In this document: positions 45,231 through 62,309 of the stretch, piece after piece
Position numbering within the stretch: the first letter of the stretch is position 1
Layout: each line of letters begins with the position of its first letter
NCBI RefSeq assembly: GCF_036417845.1
Contig: NC_090012.1
Span: forward strand, 1,240,001-1,304,000
Length of the DNA stretch: 64,000 nt
Origin: Apteryx mantelli
Taxonomy: Eukaryota > Chordata > Aves > Apterygiformes > Apterygidae
Reading direction: 5' to 3'
Translations under genes and position numbers: made by a program
The notes under the pieces: model-generated
Databases searched by the model: none
What the model saw: only the letters and a program-made list of their open reading frames with translations
Told to the model about the DNA's origin: nothing

Positions 45231-47266
45231 CCTACGTCTGCCCCTCGTCTGGGAGGGTGGGTAATGCAGACCTCTTGTTCACAGACAGCTCCTCCAGCAT
45301 CAAGGGTCTCGTTTCTTTGGCCTGATGCTGCAGGGTGAAAGGTCCAGAGATGACTCAGGGTGTGGATGTGTGCGGTGTGGGTGGGTGGGGAGAGACATGG
45401 TGCACAGGGCTGTGCCTGCCTGATCTGTGAGAACAGCTCTGTTTGGGCAAAGGCTCTCCACACCGGCAGAGCTGTTGGCCGTGCACAGCGACCTCCCTGG
45501 GAACTGGCAGGGGAGCTCACTCCTTCCTTGCCGCTGCTTTCCTTGGCTTGTGAGCTCAGGCTGCTGCAAGAAGGACCTTGGTGACCGGTAAGTTTGCTAT
45601 TCAGCATCTTAAAAAAAACAAAAACAAAAAAAACACGCTAGATGTTTCCAGGGGTAAATGAGAGGCACTTCCTGCCCTGGATGTCTCCTGCTCCCACTCA
45701 GAGAGCTGCAAGCAGCCCTGGGACTACGCTGGAGCAGTTCTTGTGCACATGCGGCTTTCTGACCCAGCCGCCGATGTGCACGAGCCTGGTAAGGGCTGGG
45801 GAAGGAGTGGTTGTGCCATGATTTCCAGCACACATGAGTTCATCGCTGTGGGCATGTTGCAAGCAGAAGTTTAGCAATATCCAGGCATGAGAGTTTCCTC
45901 TGGGTTATGGTCAGTGCAGCATGTGAAGCAGCACCCTGCCTTGATTGCTCTGCCTGCTGGCTGGGCGAAGAGCCTTCCTGGCCCAATGGGCCTGTCTGGT
46001 TCTGCCACAAACCAGCTCCTGAGACCAGATTCATCCTGGCACTGTGGGGATTGGATGGGAGTGCAGGATGGGTGGGATAGCCCCTGAGATCTGCACCCGT
46101 GCAGTGCTATAGAGCACTGAGCAAGGCTTGCTCCCTTAGTTCTCCTTTTCGTCTGTTTATTTTGAAGCTGGGCTCCAGGGCTAGGGCAAAGCAGGGAGAT
46201 TTTTTTTTGCTGTCATAGTGGATTTTAGTTTGCTCGTGACACAACAAACACCGCAGTTTCCCCCCGGCCCGGAAAGCAGTTGCAGTGGCTGGCAAAAGCT
46301 GGCCTGTGGTCAAACTCCTGGAGTGTGGAAAGAGCAGAGGTTTCACAAGCTCCAGCTGGTGTCTGGCCATTTGGGGGGCTATGGGTCACGCTGCGGCTGT
46401 ACAGCAGCCAGCGGGGCGCAGTCCCCCTCTGCACAACCCCCTCCCCGCGCCAGCGTAGGAGGGAATGGAAACCAGCAGGGAGAGGAGGACATGTCCCCTG
46501 CGCAGGCTGTCGTCTTGCCGAGCACCGTGGGCCTCAGCGCGGCTGGAGGGACCCTCTCACCTCCTACTGCCTAAGGAAAAGCAAACTGTCTGGCCCACCC
46601 TCAGGAAGGGCTGGAAGGGAGAGCTGGGGAGCCCCGTCCTGGGTGATGTTGCTCAACATCTTCATCAGCCACCCGGACCAGGGGACAGCACGGACCCTCA
46701 GCGCGTCTGGAGATGGGGCCGTGTGGGACACGGGGCGCTGCAGAGGTGCTGAAGGAGATCCAGCACCAACAGCCTCGCAGCGCCTCCGCCAGTGCGGCCG
46801 GCCTTGCAGGCCCGATGGAGACGATGGGCTTCTCCCGCCTGCGTTCATCCATGATGCCGCCAGATCTTGGGCTGAAATTCGCAGTGCTCCCTTTCTCTTT
46901 GCTCCAAGTCAAGTGTTGCCGCTTTAGGCTGTTTATAGTCCTTGGCCAGGCTTTTTTCACGAGGTCGAGAGCGGACGCCCTCAGCCCTGCCCTCCCCTTT
47001 CTCTGGAGCGAGGAAGTAGGCACGGGTCTCCTGCGAAGGCGGCTTCCCCGTGGGTGCTGAGACTCCGTCCCCAGGGCATAAACGCGGCGGGACGAGCTGC
47101 AGCGGCAGCGTGGGAGAGGTGGTGGAGGGGGCAGAGGCCTCCAGCTACCCCAGGGCCCCCGTGTCCGGCCGGGCCGGCGCAGAGGTCAGCTTTCCCCTTC
47201 GTCCGCCCCAGGGGAGTGCTTCCCGCTCGGAGGAGGCTGCTGGATTTCGCTCGCTTTTGTCTTGCA
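45231..47266. other. Spacer and 5' region of C5AR2
   Basis: Contains an A-rich run near 45610-45638 and otherwise unique sequence. Untranslated exon(s) of C5AR2 must lie here or further upstream, because the coding exon begins at an acceptor (CTTGCAG, to 47266). No first exon can be placed confidently. Confidence 0.5.
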
Positions 47267-47275
47267 GGGCCGAGG

Positions 47276-48271
47276 ATGACGGTGCCGTGGGAGCGCAGCG
47301 ATGACTACGCCGACTTCGACCTCAACTTCACAGCCCCCGACTTCGAGGGCGCCCAGGCGGTGCGGCCTGCGCTGCCGCCCAGCTACGGGGCAGCGCTGGT
47401 GCTGTACGCCCTCACCTTCCTCCTGGGAGTGCCGGGCAATGCCGCTGTGGCCTGGGCAGCCGCCAGCGAGCCGCGGCGCCGGCTGAGCGCACTCTGCTTC
47501 CTGCACCTGGCCCTGGCCGACCTGCTCTGCTGCCTGGCGCTGCCCTTCCTGGCCCTGCCGCTGGCCCACGACCACCACTGGCCGCTGGGCCGCTTCGCCT
47601 GCAAGCTGCTGCCCTCCCTCACCATCCTCAACATGTTCGCCAGCGTCCTGCTGCTGACGGCCATCAGCGCCCACCGCTGCGCCCTGCTGACGCAGCCTGG
47701 CTGGTGCCGGCGGCACGGGACACCGGGGCTGGCGCGGGGGGTCTGCGCGGCCGCCTGGGGCCTGGCGGCGCTCCTCACCATCCCCTCCTTCGTCTTCCGG
47801 ACGACGCGCCGCGATGCCTTCTCCGACAAGGAGACCTGCGTGCTGGACTACGGGGCGGCGGGGCGCCGTGCCGAGCTGCTTGCCGCCGCCCTGCGCCTGC
47901 TCTGTGGTCTGCTGCTGCCGGCGGCCGCCATGGCAGCCTGCTGCGGGCTGCTGCTGGCCCGGCTGCACGCCGCCGGCCGCCGGCCGCCCCGGCCCACGGC
48001 CGCCGTGCTGGCCATGGCGGGCTGCTTCGTGGGCTGCTGGCTGCCCTACCACGCGGTGCTGCTGGCGCTGGCGGCCCACCAGCCCGGCACGGCAGCCTAT
48101 GCCCGCGCTCAGGCCGCCCAGCCCCTGGCTGTGGCCCTGGCCTACGTCAACAGCGCCGCCGACCCGCTGCTCTACGCGCTGGTGGGGCCGGGGCTGCGCC
48201 GGCTCCGCGGCCCCGCGGCCTCCCCCACGGTGTCTGTCGCCAGCACCGCCGCCACCGAGGCTGGGCTGTAG
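47276..48271 (+). CDS. C5AR2: C5AR2, C5a receptor-like 2 (non-canonical DRY motif)
   Basis: Second C5a/C5a-desArg receptor; in mammals it couples to arrestin but not to G proteins. This gene encodes 331 aa in one exon, with the acceptor nine bases before the ATG. The N-terminus is acidic (SDDYADFDLNFT). The disulfide cysteines are present (RFACKLL, DKETCVLDY). The TM3 motif reads HRC where C5AR1 has DRC, and TM7 reads DPLLY instead of NPIIY. The third loop and tail are diverged and very Ala-rich. Identity by family rests on synteny, since much of TM1-TM4 is nearly the C5AR1 sequence. A C5AR1 duplicate rather than true C5AR2 cannot be fully excluded. Confidence 0.85.
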   Translation: MTVPWERSDDYADFDLNFTAPDFEGAQAVRPALPPSYGAALVLYALTFLLGVPGNAAVAWAAASEPRRRLSALCFLHLALADLLCCLALPFLALPLAHDHHWPLGRFACKLLPSLTILNMFASVLLLTAISAHRCALLTQPGWCRRHGTPGLARGVCAAAWGLAALLTIPSFVFRTTRRDAFSDKETCVLDYGAAGRRAELLAAALRLLCGLLLPAAAMAACCGLLLARLHAAGRRPPRPTAAVLAMAGCFVGCWLPYHAVLLALAAHQPGTAAYARAQAAQPLAVALAYVNSAADPLLYALVGPGLRRLRGPAASPTVSVASTAATEAGL

Positions 48272-48294
48272 CGGGATGGGCACCACTGGGCCCC

Positions 48295-48300
48295 AATAAA
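48295..48300 (+). terminator. C5AR2: C5AR2 poly(A) signal
   Basis: AATAAA only 23 bases after the stop codon, giving a very short 3'UTR that ends just before the 72-bp minisatellite. Confidence 0.75.
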
Positions 48301-48369
48301 GCTCTGCTGGGAGCCGCCATGTTGTCGCCCACGGGGCGGTGGGGACAGGCATCCCCCGGGGGGGGGGGG

Positions 48370-49335
48370 GGACGGCGGGGATGGTGGGGCATGGCCGCCC
48401 CCACGGGGCACGGTGGGGATGGCTGCCCCTCAGGGCGGAGGGGACGGAGGGGATGGTGGGGCATGGCTGCCCCCATGGGGCACGGTGGGGATGGCTGCCC
48501 CCCAGGATGGTGGGCATGGCGGGGATGGTGGGGCACGGCCGCCCCCACGGGGCACGGCGGGGATGGCTGCCCCCCAGGGCGGTGGGGACAGCGGGGATGG
48601 TGGGGCACGGCCGCCCCCACGGGGCACGGCAGGGATGGCTGCCCCCCAGGACGGCGGGGACGGCGGGGATGGTGGGGCACGGCCGCCCCCACGGGGCACG
48701 GCAGGGATGGCTGCCCCTCAGGGCGGTGGGGACGGTGGGGATGGTGGGGCACGGCCGCCCCCACGGGGCACGGCAGGGATGGCTGCCCCCCAGGGCGGTG
48801 GGGACGGCGGGGATGGTGGGGCATGGCTGCCCCCACGGGGCACGGCGGAGATGGCTGCCCCCCAGGGCGGTGGGGACGGCGGGGATGGTGGGGCACGGCC
48901 GCCCCCACGGGGCACGGCGGGGATGGCTGCCCCCCAGGACGGTGGGGACGGCGGGGATGGTGGGGCACGGCTGCCCCCATGGGGCACGGCGAGGATGGCT
49001 GCCCCCCAGGGCGGTGGGGACGGCGGGGATGGTGGGGCACGGCCGCCCCCACGGGGCACGGCAGGGACGGCTGCCCCCCAGGATGGCGGGGACGGCGGGG
49101 ATGGTGGGGCATGGCTGCCCCCACGGGGCACGGCAGGGATGGCTGCCCCCCAGGGCGGTGGGGACGGCGGGGATGGTGGGGCACGGCCGCCCCCACGGGG
49201 CACGGCGGGGATGGCTGCCCCGCAGGGCGGTGGGGACGGCGGGGATGGTGGGGCACGGCCGCCCCCACGGGGCACGGCGGGGATGGCTGCCCCCCAGGGC
49301 GGCGGGGACGGCGGGGATGGTGGGGCACAGCAGGG
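48370..49335. repeat. 72-bp minisatellite between C5AR2 and DHX34
   Basis: About 13 copies of a 72-base unit containing GGGGATGGTGGGGCACGGCC, CCCACGGGGCACGGC and ATGGCTGCCCCCCAG. Copies differ by a few transitions. The period equals 24 codons, so frames on both strands remain open over hundreds of codons; these are not genes. Confidence 0.95.
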
Positions 49336-49429
49336 CTCAGTGAGGACGGCAGGGGACAGTGGGGCACGGCGGGGCACCGTGGAGCTCAGCGGGGCTCGTC
49401 TGCCCCCGGCAGCGCCGGGGGACACGGCT

Positions 49430-49614
49430 CGGCCCCGCTGCCGGGGGCGGGGCCAGGCCCGGGGGCGGGGCCAGGCCCGGGGGCGGCGGCGGCCCCGCGC
49501 GGCGGCGGCGGCGGCTCCAGGGCGGCCCCTGGCGGCGGCGGGCGGCGCTTCCCGGCGCCGCGGCCTGCGCGCGGGAGCGGGGCCGAGCCGAGCCGAGCCG
49601 GGCCGCGCCGGGCG
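49430..49614 (+). promoter_or_regulatory. DHX34: DHX34 CpG-island promoter and untranslated exon 1
   Basis: A CpG island with tandem GC boxes (GGGGGCGGGGCCAGGCCC duplicated, about 49443-49482). A strong donor GGCG|GTGAGT ends the proposed exon at 49614. The next acceptor is at 50160, leaving 147 untranslated bases before the ATG. Confidence 0.6.
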
Positions 49615-49739
49615 GTGAGTGCGGGCCGGGGCGGCCCCGGGGCCGGGAGCGGGCCGGGGGGCGCGGAGCGGGGCGAGGAAACCGGTGTCCTCGGCCACGC
49701 CGGGGCCCGAGGTGCGCGGGGCCTCGGGGGCCTGGAGAG

Positions 49740-50060
49740 TGGGGATGGGGCGCGGGGGGCCCCGGGGAGCAGGGGTGTCCCGGGGATTGGGGGCTCCTGG
49801 GGACTGGGGACGGGCTGTGGGGAGTTCCAGGGTGCGAGAGGGGTCCCGGGGATTGGGGGATCCCGGGGATTGGGGACGGAGTGTGGGAGGGGCCTGGGGA
49901 GCGGGGTGTCCCCGGGATTGGGGGCTCCTGGGGATTGGGGACGGGCTGTGGGGGGTCCTTGGGCTGTGGGGGTCCCAGGGTGCGAGGGGGGTCCCGGGGA
50001 GCAGGGACAGGGTGCGCGGGGGGGTCTCAGGGTATGGGGGGGTCCCGGGGATCCCAGCTG
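49740..50060. repeat. G-rich degenerate repeat in DHX34 intron 1
   Basis: Repeats built on GGGGATTGGGGGATCCC and GGGACGG units within the 546-base first intron, similar in style to SAE1 intron 1: G-rich on the sense strand just after a CpG-island promoter. Confidence 0.6.
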
Positions 50061-50307
50061 GGGGCAGCAGGAGGCTCCCGAGGCCGTGGTAGGGGGATCT
50101 CCGATGTTGAGGGATGTGGTGGGACCCCCCCCCCGCTCCCCGAACGCCCCCTGCCCCCAGGACCTGCTGAGCCGGGCGCAGGTCGGAGGGCTGCTCCGGC
50201 TCAGCCCTGCCTGGATGTGTGCCAGGATGCCGGCCCCGTGACGCCCGGCTCCCTTCTGCCCATCCGAGGGGCTGGTGGCTCCTCGGCTGCCGCGCGGAGG
50301 CTGGGAG

Positions 50308-56494
<6,187 letters not shown>

Positions 56495-56926
56495 CCCAGG
56501 GCTCCGTGCAGAGGGCTGCACGCCCGGGGAGTGGGGCCTCGCGGCGAGTGCGCGCCCAGATGCGCTGCCTGGCCCCTCGAGGAGGACGGTGGGCTCTGGT
56601 GGCGTAGACAGCGTGGGAGGTGGGCGCCAGGATGCCTGGGTTTCCCCAGACTCTGGGAGGGAGCGGAGACCAGCCCCGCAGAGCTGGCGGTCCTCGGGCA
56701 GGATCGCAGGTGGGCCGGGGCGCAGACTGAAGGCCCCCTGCCCCGTCACAGCACTGCTACCTCTGGCGCTCGCAGGCGAGTTTGTCAGTGTCTGGTTGGA
56801 TCCCCAAAGGGACATGGTATTTCAGGACCAGTCTAGAGGCTCCTGCAACTCATCGGTGGAGTTGACAGTAATCCGTCTTGGGGGGGGTGATCCTGGTTTT
56901 GTTCCTTTTTTTCTTAAAAAGGCGTA

Positions 56927-56932
56927 AATAAA
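56927..56932 (+). terminator. DHX34: DHX34 poly(A) signal
   Basis: AATAAA about 430 bases after the stop codon and the first canonical signal there. Confidence 0.7.
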
Positions 56933-56959
56933 TATCCTTTCGGTGAAGCTCAGCGCTGT

Positions 56960-57980
56960 ATTGAAGCGTGCTGCAGGAGGTCGGGGCGGACTCACTCCCA
57001 TGCCAGGGGCCAGCCTGCCGGGTGCCCTTCTCGGGACTGCAGCCCTCGGATGCGGCCGGAGCCGAGGAGCCATCCTGGCCTGGGTTGGGGGGCCGCAGGA
57101 GGAGTGGTGCCTGTACGCAAGGGCCGCGGGAGGGGTCTCGGGAATGTCTTCTGCCTGTGATGCTGCACAGCGCGGCACAGCCAGCGTGTGGCACTCGCAT
57201 ACCAGGCTTTTGGTGTGTCAGGCCTTCGCAGGCAGCGCGGTCCCTGCCTTGTCCCACAGCAGTCCTGCGGCAGCCTGCCCGTGAGGAGGCCTCATGTCCG
57301 GTGCCCCCATGCCTTCAGCGGGGGCGTACGGAGGACCAGCGTCCCGCGGGAACGCTGCAGCCTCACTGCCGCGCGGGACAGCCTGCACACCACCCCTGCC
57401 CCGTTTGCCCTGCCCGGGGGTTGTGCGGGGCTCGACCCGAGCTGCTCCGGGCCAAGTCTGGCCGTGCTGGGGCCGGAGGTGGCTGGAGGCTGCGTGGCCG
57501 TTCGCAAGCGCCCGGCTGCTGTGTGTGGCCTTGCTGCGGGGCCTGAAATCCTCCTAATCAGGGACTCACGACCACGTGTGCTGGTGATAAGGAGGTGCTG
57601 TAAAGCAGCCTGCAAATTGCTAATTCCTCGATTAAGAGTGAAGCGTGGCAGGGTGAGTCACGGAGCCAGGGCCCTGGAACAAATGGATTCACCGCGGGTG
57701 TTTGCGTTCAAACAGTAGCTCACGAGGCCTGGAGGGAGCAGGGCGCTGGAGGGAGGGCGCAGCTTGGGCAGGAAGGGGCTGCTGGGACCTCGCCTTGAGA
57801 GCTCCCCGCCTGCGGGGTGCCCGGCTGTGCTTAGTGCTAATTACACCCCCCGTTAGCAGGCCTGGGGGCTGCCCGAGCTGGGGCGGCTGAGCGGCTCGTG
57901 GGAGAACTGAGGGGTGAGTGGGTCGAGGTGGGTCCAGTGTGTATCCGGGTGGCCGGCTGGCAGCGGTAACGGGCGCAATG
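56960..57980. other. GC-rich intergenic sequence
   Basis: Unique GC-rich DNA after DHX34. ORFs on both strands show no conserved features. I see nothing further in it. Confidence 0.5.
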
Positions 57981-57984
57981 ACCA

Positions 57985-58170
57985 GTCTGAAGGATTAACT
58001 GGTCAACACGCTGGGAGATTTGGGCCTAAAAGGTGCTCAGAGAAATGCTAATTAATTAATGATTCCTGCAATTAGTGCTTCAATGGAACTTTTTTTCTCC
58101 AAAGCCCTTAGCAAGCATCGCGCTGTTAATTTAATAATGGGAGAGGAGCAATTTTAATTACTGATAGCGC
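57985..58170. promoter_or_regulatory. AT-rich island 1, candidate conserved enhancer
   Basis: An abrupt AT-rich patch in GC-rich flanks carrying overlapping homeodomain cores (CTAATTAATTAATG, GCAATTAG, TTTTAATTAC). It is non-coding and typical in look of developmental enhancers. Confidence 0.35.
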
Positions 58171-58784
58171 CTGCCGCTTGCCCCATGCTCGCTGTGGGAG
58201 GAAGAGCTGATCTCTGATGCCCAGGGTGTCCGTCAGGTGCAGCCCCGGCCGCGGCGGGGACCAGGGGCCCTGGGCCACGTGCGGCCGGGGCAGAGGCCTT
58301 TGCAGCGAAGTGGTGCCAGTCGCCTGGCGGGTGCAGAGTCTGCAGGAGCCAGAGGCGCCGGTTTCCACGCTCAGCCAGTGAGTCCCTGCAACTCGCTCCT
58401 TGCGTCGCTGAGCGAGCAAGGCAAACCTGAGTTTCTTCTGCACCAAAGACACGTGCAGAGGGCAAACCAGGTCGGCTCCCTGGAAGCTCAAGGATTTGGG
58501 AGCCAAGCCCCGCTGGCACTGGGGTCCCGTGGGGGTTTCTGCTGCTGCCAGCTCTGCCAGGGCTCGGTTAAGCCCCCCCAGTGCCAGCGGTTGCTCTGTA
58601 CGGACCCCACAGGTCTTCAGGCTTTACTGCTCGCACGGCAGTGTCTGCGGGGACGTCACCAGCTGCAGCCGGGAAGGGGATGCGGTGCCGCAGTGGGGAG
58701 AGGCCGGGCTGCCCCTGCTGAGCCCCGCGGCCCCCCTGCGCCCAACCCCGGCCACGCAGGCAGTGGTCAAATCCTTCTCCTTCA

Positions 58785-59035
58785 CTCATGTCTCCCTTCT
58801 GTTTCCCAATCGGCTAATTGAAGACAAGCAATTAGAGAGGAAACACGGTCGTTGCAAAGAATGAATGGAGGCGCCTTTCCCCGCAATCATCGCTTGCTTT
58901 ATAATTGAAAAAGTTATGACAGATGCATGTCATAAACCTGAATCGTTCACTGGTAAAAGCTGGCATTTAGGTGCTATTTAGTCAAGGGTTTTTTCACCTC
59001 TTAAAAACTGTGTTTTCTTGCTGTATTCCCAGGTG
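58785..59035. promoter_or_regulatory. AT-rich island 2 with paired TGACA/TGTCA sites
   Basis: Contains GCTAATTGAAG and GCAATTAGAG homeodomain cores. At 58916-58933 an inverted repeat places TGACA and TGTCA, the MEIS/PREP/TGIF core, six bases apart. No coding potential is seen. Confidence 0.35.
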
Positions 59036-59309
59036 AATGCAACCAAACGGTCCGTGTTAGGGCTGCTGTGGAGGGCAGCATTTCTCAGGGCTTCACCGGC
59101 GCCTGTGAAAATGTCAGGATGCAGGAAACACCTGGAAATGTGATATTAATAACAGGTGATAAGTGATTTATGAAAATTGCCTTTCTGAAAGGGATGACAC
59201 AACATGTTATAACAAAATGGAGCAAAAGGAGATGAAAGCTTCTAAAATGCGGGTGTTGCACAGCCCCCCCCCCCCGAAGCATGCAGTTGTGTAGGTGTCT
59301 CTGAACCCT

Positions 59310-59525
59310 GGCGTGATAATCCGGCTCCCAATAGTTTATTAATAAAAAATCAATTGCAGTGAATTATTTACTGCAGCCTAATTAAATATGCATGAATGTT
59401 ACCTTAGAGTAAAACGGTGCCCATATGCCCTCGTCAATGAGATTTATGGAAAGTGACTTTAAATCCTGAATTTTAAAACTCTGAAAACGTGACTGTAATT
59501 TTTTCTAAATGGCTGCAACAGCTGA
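59310..59525. promoter_or_regulatory. AT-rich island 3, candidate conserved enhancer
   Basis: Dense TAATTAAATATGCATGAAT-like homeodomain and POU motifs, ATCAATTG and TTTATGG. Sharp edges against GC-rich sequence. Non-coding. Confidence 0.35.
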
Positions 59526-59949
59526 CGCAGGTGGGAGGTGGGTGCAGGCTCACAAGGGCCCCCATGAGCCCTGTCCTGCTGCCGCCGGCCCTGTGTCTCC
59601 CTCTGCCTGCTCCGTGGGCGCCTCCAAGCTGGGCACCTCCGCGCTGGCCACTGCGGCCCGCAGGGAGCCGGGAGCCACTGCCACCGCGCAGGAGATGCTA
59701 AATGTGCCGGGGACAGCAGCTCCCCGCGTCCCCCCAGCGTTCCTGCATCACTGGGCGTCTCCGTGTCCCCAGGCCAGCGACGTCCTCTCCAGGCCTTTTC
59801 CTCTGGTGGAACCAGGGCCGGGGCTCTGCCTGGCTGTTAGACTAATATCAACAGCCGTTGGTGGCAGTGTTGAGATGTGAAGGAGCCCCAAGAATTAATG
59901 ATCACTGGGAAGGGAGCCTGGCTGGGCAAAGCTGCTGCTGCAGCTGCCG

Positions 59950-60020
59950 GGGGCTCCCAGTGCAGGATCCAGCCCATCCAGGGGCTCCCGGTGCAGGATC
60001 CAGCCCATCCAGGGGCTCCT
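59950..60020. repeat. 31-bp tandem duplication
   Basis: Two near-identical 31-base copies of GGGGCTCCC(A/G)GTGCAGGATC followed by CAGCCCATCCA, plus a third partial copy. No coding support. Confidence 0.85.
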
Positions 60021-60259
60021 GGTGCTGCGGATGCTGGGGAGCCTGCAAGCGGCTGCAGGCGGCCCCCGCAATTCGATTTTCCTCCGAGTTTAGGGGGAAG
60101 CATGGGATGAGAGCCATCTTTCTGAGCAATTTGCAGAAGTGCCACCTTGGTGGCTGAACCTGACGTTTTTTTGCAGCTGAAGGTGCCGGGGAGCCAGCGC
60201 AGCCAGAGGGGTTTGTGCCCCCACGCTCTGCCGAGCCCAACCCCATGGCTGCAAACGCA

Positions 60260-60640
60260 GCAGCACCTTGTCAGCTGTCTAAACTCTGCTTAAATGCATT
60301 AATTATCAGCTAGCACATTGTGTTAGATTCAAGTGGGTTATTAGCATAGCGTCTGGGTGGGAATCTTCTATTAATTAAAGCAATTTGACATCATTTTTAG
60401 CTCTTTGACATGTTACATTTTATTTGCCACTAAATGCTGTGATGTTTCACATTTTACCCACTGATGAGTATTTCACAATTAATGTTTGCTTGTGTCACTC
60501 ACCAGCGATGGTGATGCGCACATGTATTACTGCTATTAAGTTGTTTTGTTCGTTTGTCAGGGTAATTCCCTGTTTCTGAGCCGCCTCCCCCTAATTAGAG
60601 TTGTGCTGGTTGTTAAAATAAACTTTCCGTGAGCTGGGTC
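60260..60640. promoter_or_regulatory. AT-rich island 4, candidate conserved enhancer
   Basis: The longest homeodomain-rich patch (GCATTAATTATCAGC, TATTAATTAAAGC). It contains two further TTGACAT cores (about 60387 and 60407), an E-box-free core and a CCTAATTAG half-palindrome near 60590. Non-coding. Confidence 0.35.
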
Positions 60641-61609
60641 CTGGCAGTGGCACCCGCAGAGGAGCCACTCTGGTTCAGCCCATGCAGGATCCAGATTTTT
60701 TTTTATTTTTTATTTTTATTTTTACAAATTCTGGCACAGAGCCAGGTAAAAAATCACTGCACTGGTTTAAGCAGCTGGGCTCATTTTGGGGGTGATGAAC
60801 TGTTCCCACAGCAAAGCTTACCGTGATTCCAGTTTTGCTTGCTGCAACATTTACTGTGCAGAATTGAGAGTCACAAGGGTTTAATCCACTTTTCTGGCCA
60901 TAAATAGAGATGGGGGAAAGAAAATCCCCGTCCCGTTTCACTGCCGAAGCAGCAAAGGGCCCGGCGTGGTGGGGGCCCCAGGCTGAGCCCCCCAGGGCAG
61001 CTCAGCCTCGGCCCCTCTGCTCCCGTTCCCTGTCTAAATTGATTTTGTCCCCACAACTTGTACCCTTGCAGCTTCCCGTTCGTCTAGCACTTCTTGATTG
61101 GTTTTATCTGCAATTAATTACTGCTTGAGCTCAGGTAATTCCCATCTGGTGGTGTCTTGGCACTTGCAGAAATTAATGAAGCAGCCGATTTGCTGGGTGG
61201 TGGATTCGGGGGGAGCGCAGCACGGCGGGACGGGACGGGGGACGGGCAGCCAGTGCGGCTCCCGGGCGGCTCTGTCACCTGCCGGATGCTTCAGGAAGGG
61301 ACCTGCTGCAGGACCAAGACCTGAGCAGAACAACAGGTTCATTTAAATCATCACATTATCAGCGATCTACAAAGTCTGCAGCCATCCACATGAGAGCACG
61401 GACGAACAGGCAGCCGGTATTGCTGATCCACCGCAGAGAGGCTGCGGCACATCGCAGGCGGCAAAGCCTCCAGCCGCCTTTGCGAGGTGGGCAGGTTGGT
61501 TTGCACTGAGGTCTCGGACTGCGACCCAGCAGCGATGCCCCTGGCACAGAGCGAGGCGGCGCCAGGGCCCTTGAGGCCCGGCAGCTCCTACGGCCCCAGA
61601 AATCTGGCC

Positions 61610-62300
61610 TGGAAATGGGTGTAATTAGCAAACACTTATTTGCCAAGGATCTTTTAAAATTCTCTGCTGTTCTCATTTAGCTCAGCCCCTGCCTGGAGTC
61701 TGAACAGGGACTTTGCTTTATTCCTGCATCTGGGTCTGAAACAGAGACTTTCCTGTCTGGAGATGAGAAAAAAAGAGAATTACATTAGAAAAAAAAATAG
61801 CACCATGTAGCTGCCAATCGTACCACTGCTTTTAAATGCTGCATCTTTGGCTCAGCTTCTAATTAAAGATAACTGAGTGGTGATCTGAGAGATTTCTGTA
61901 ATTATTTTTGTTTCACACAGACTACAGCAAACAATATGGAAAAATATTAGCTAGAGACCATGATATATTGGCTAGATGGGCAGGCATCGGGGAGCATAAA
62001 CCAGCTCTCCCTGTCTCTGCCTGTTGACCAAGCTCCTGAAAATACAATATTGCTGTTGCTTTTTATGCAATCTCAAAGTGAATTGCCTTATTGCTATTAA
62101 AATAAGCTTAGAGCAAAGTAGTTTACATAACAGAAAATTAAATAAGGCTGCTGTGGCCATAAAGAAGTAGGATTAATTCAGCTGGAGCTCCGCTAATGAA
62201 AACCACAAATTCAAATCTTACGCGATAAAAATGCTGGGTTAACTTTTTAATTAATCAATAAATCTTATTACCTTTTTTCCTAGGGAAAAAAAAAAAGGTG
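61610..62300. promoter_or_regulatory. AT-rich island 5, candidate conserved enhancer block
   Basis: Several AT-rich patches with GTGTAATTAGC, TCTAATTAAAG, GTAATTATT and TTAATTAATC motifs, ending in an A-run near 62285. The minus-strand ORF at 61972-62160 has no family resemblance. Confidence 0.3.
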
Positions 62301-62309
62301 ACTTGCTGA

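Noticed and set aside
47704-50241. 845-codon plus-strand ORF overlapping C5AR2 and the 72-bp array
   Set aside because: It is out of frame with C5AR2 and continues through a 72-bp (24-codon) repeat and the DHX34 promoter, so it is a shadow plus repeat artefact.
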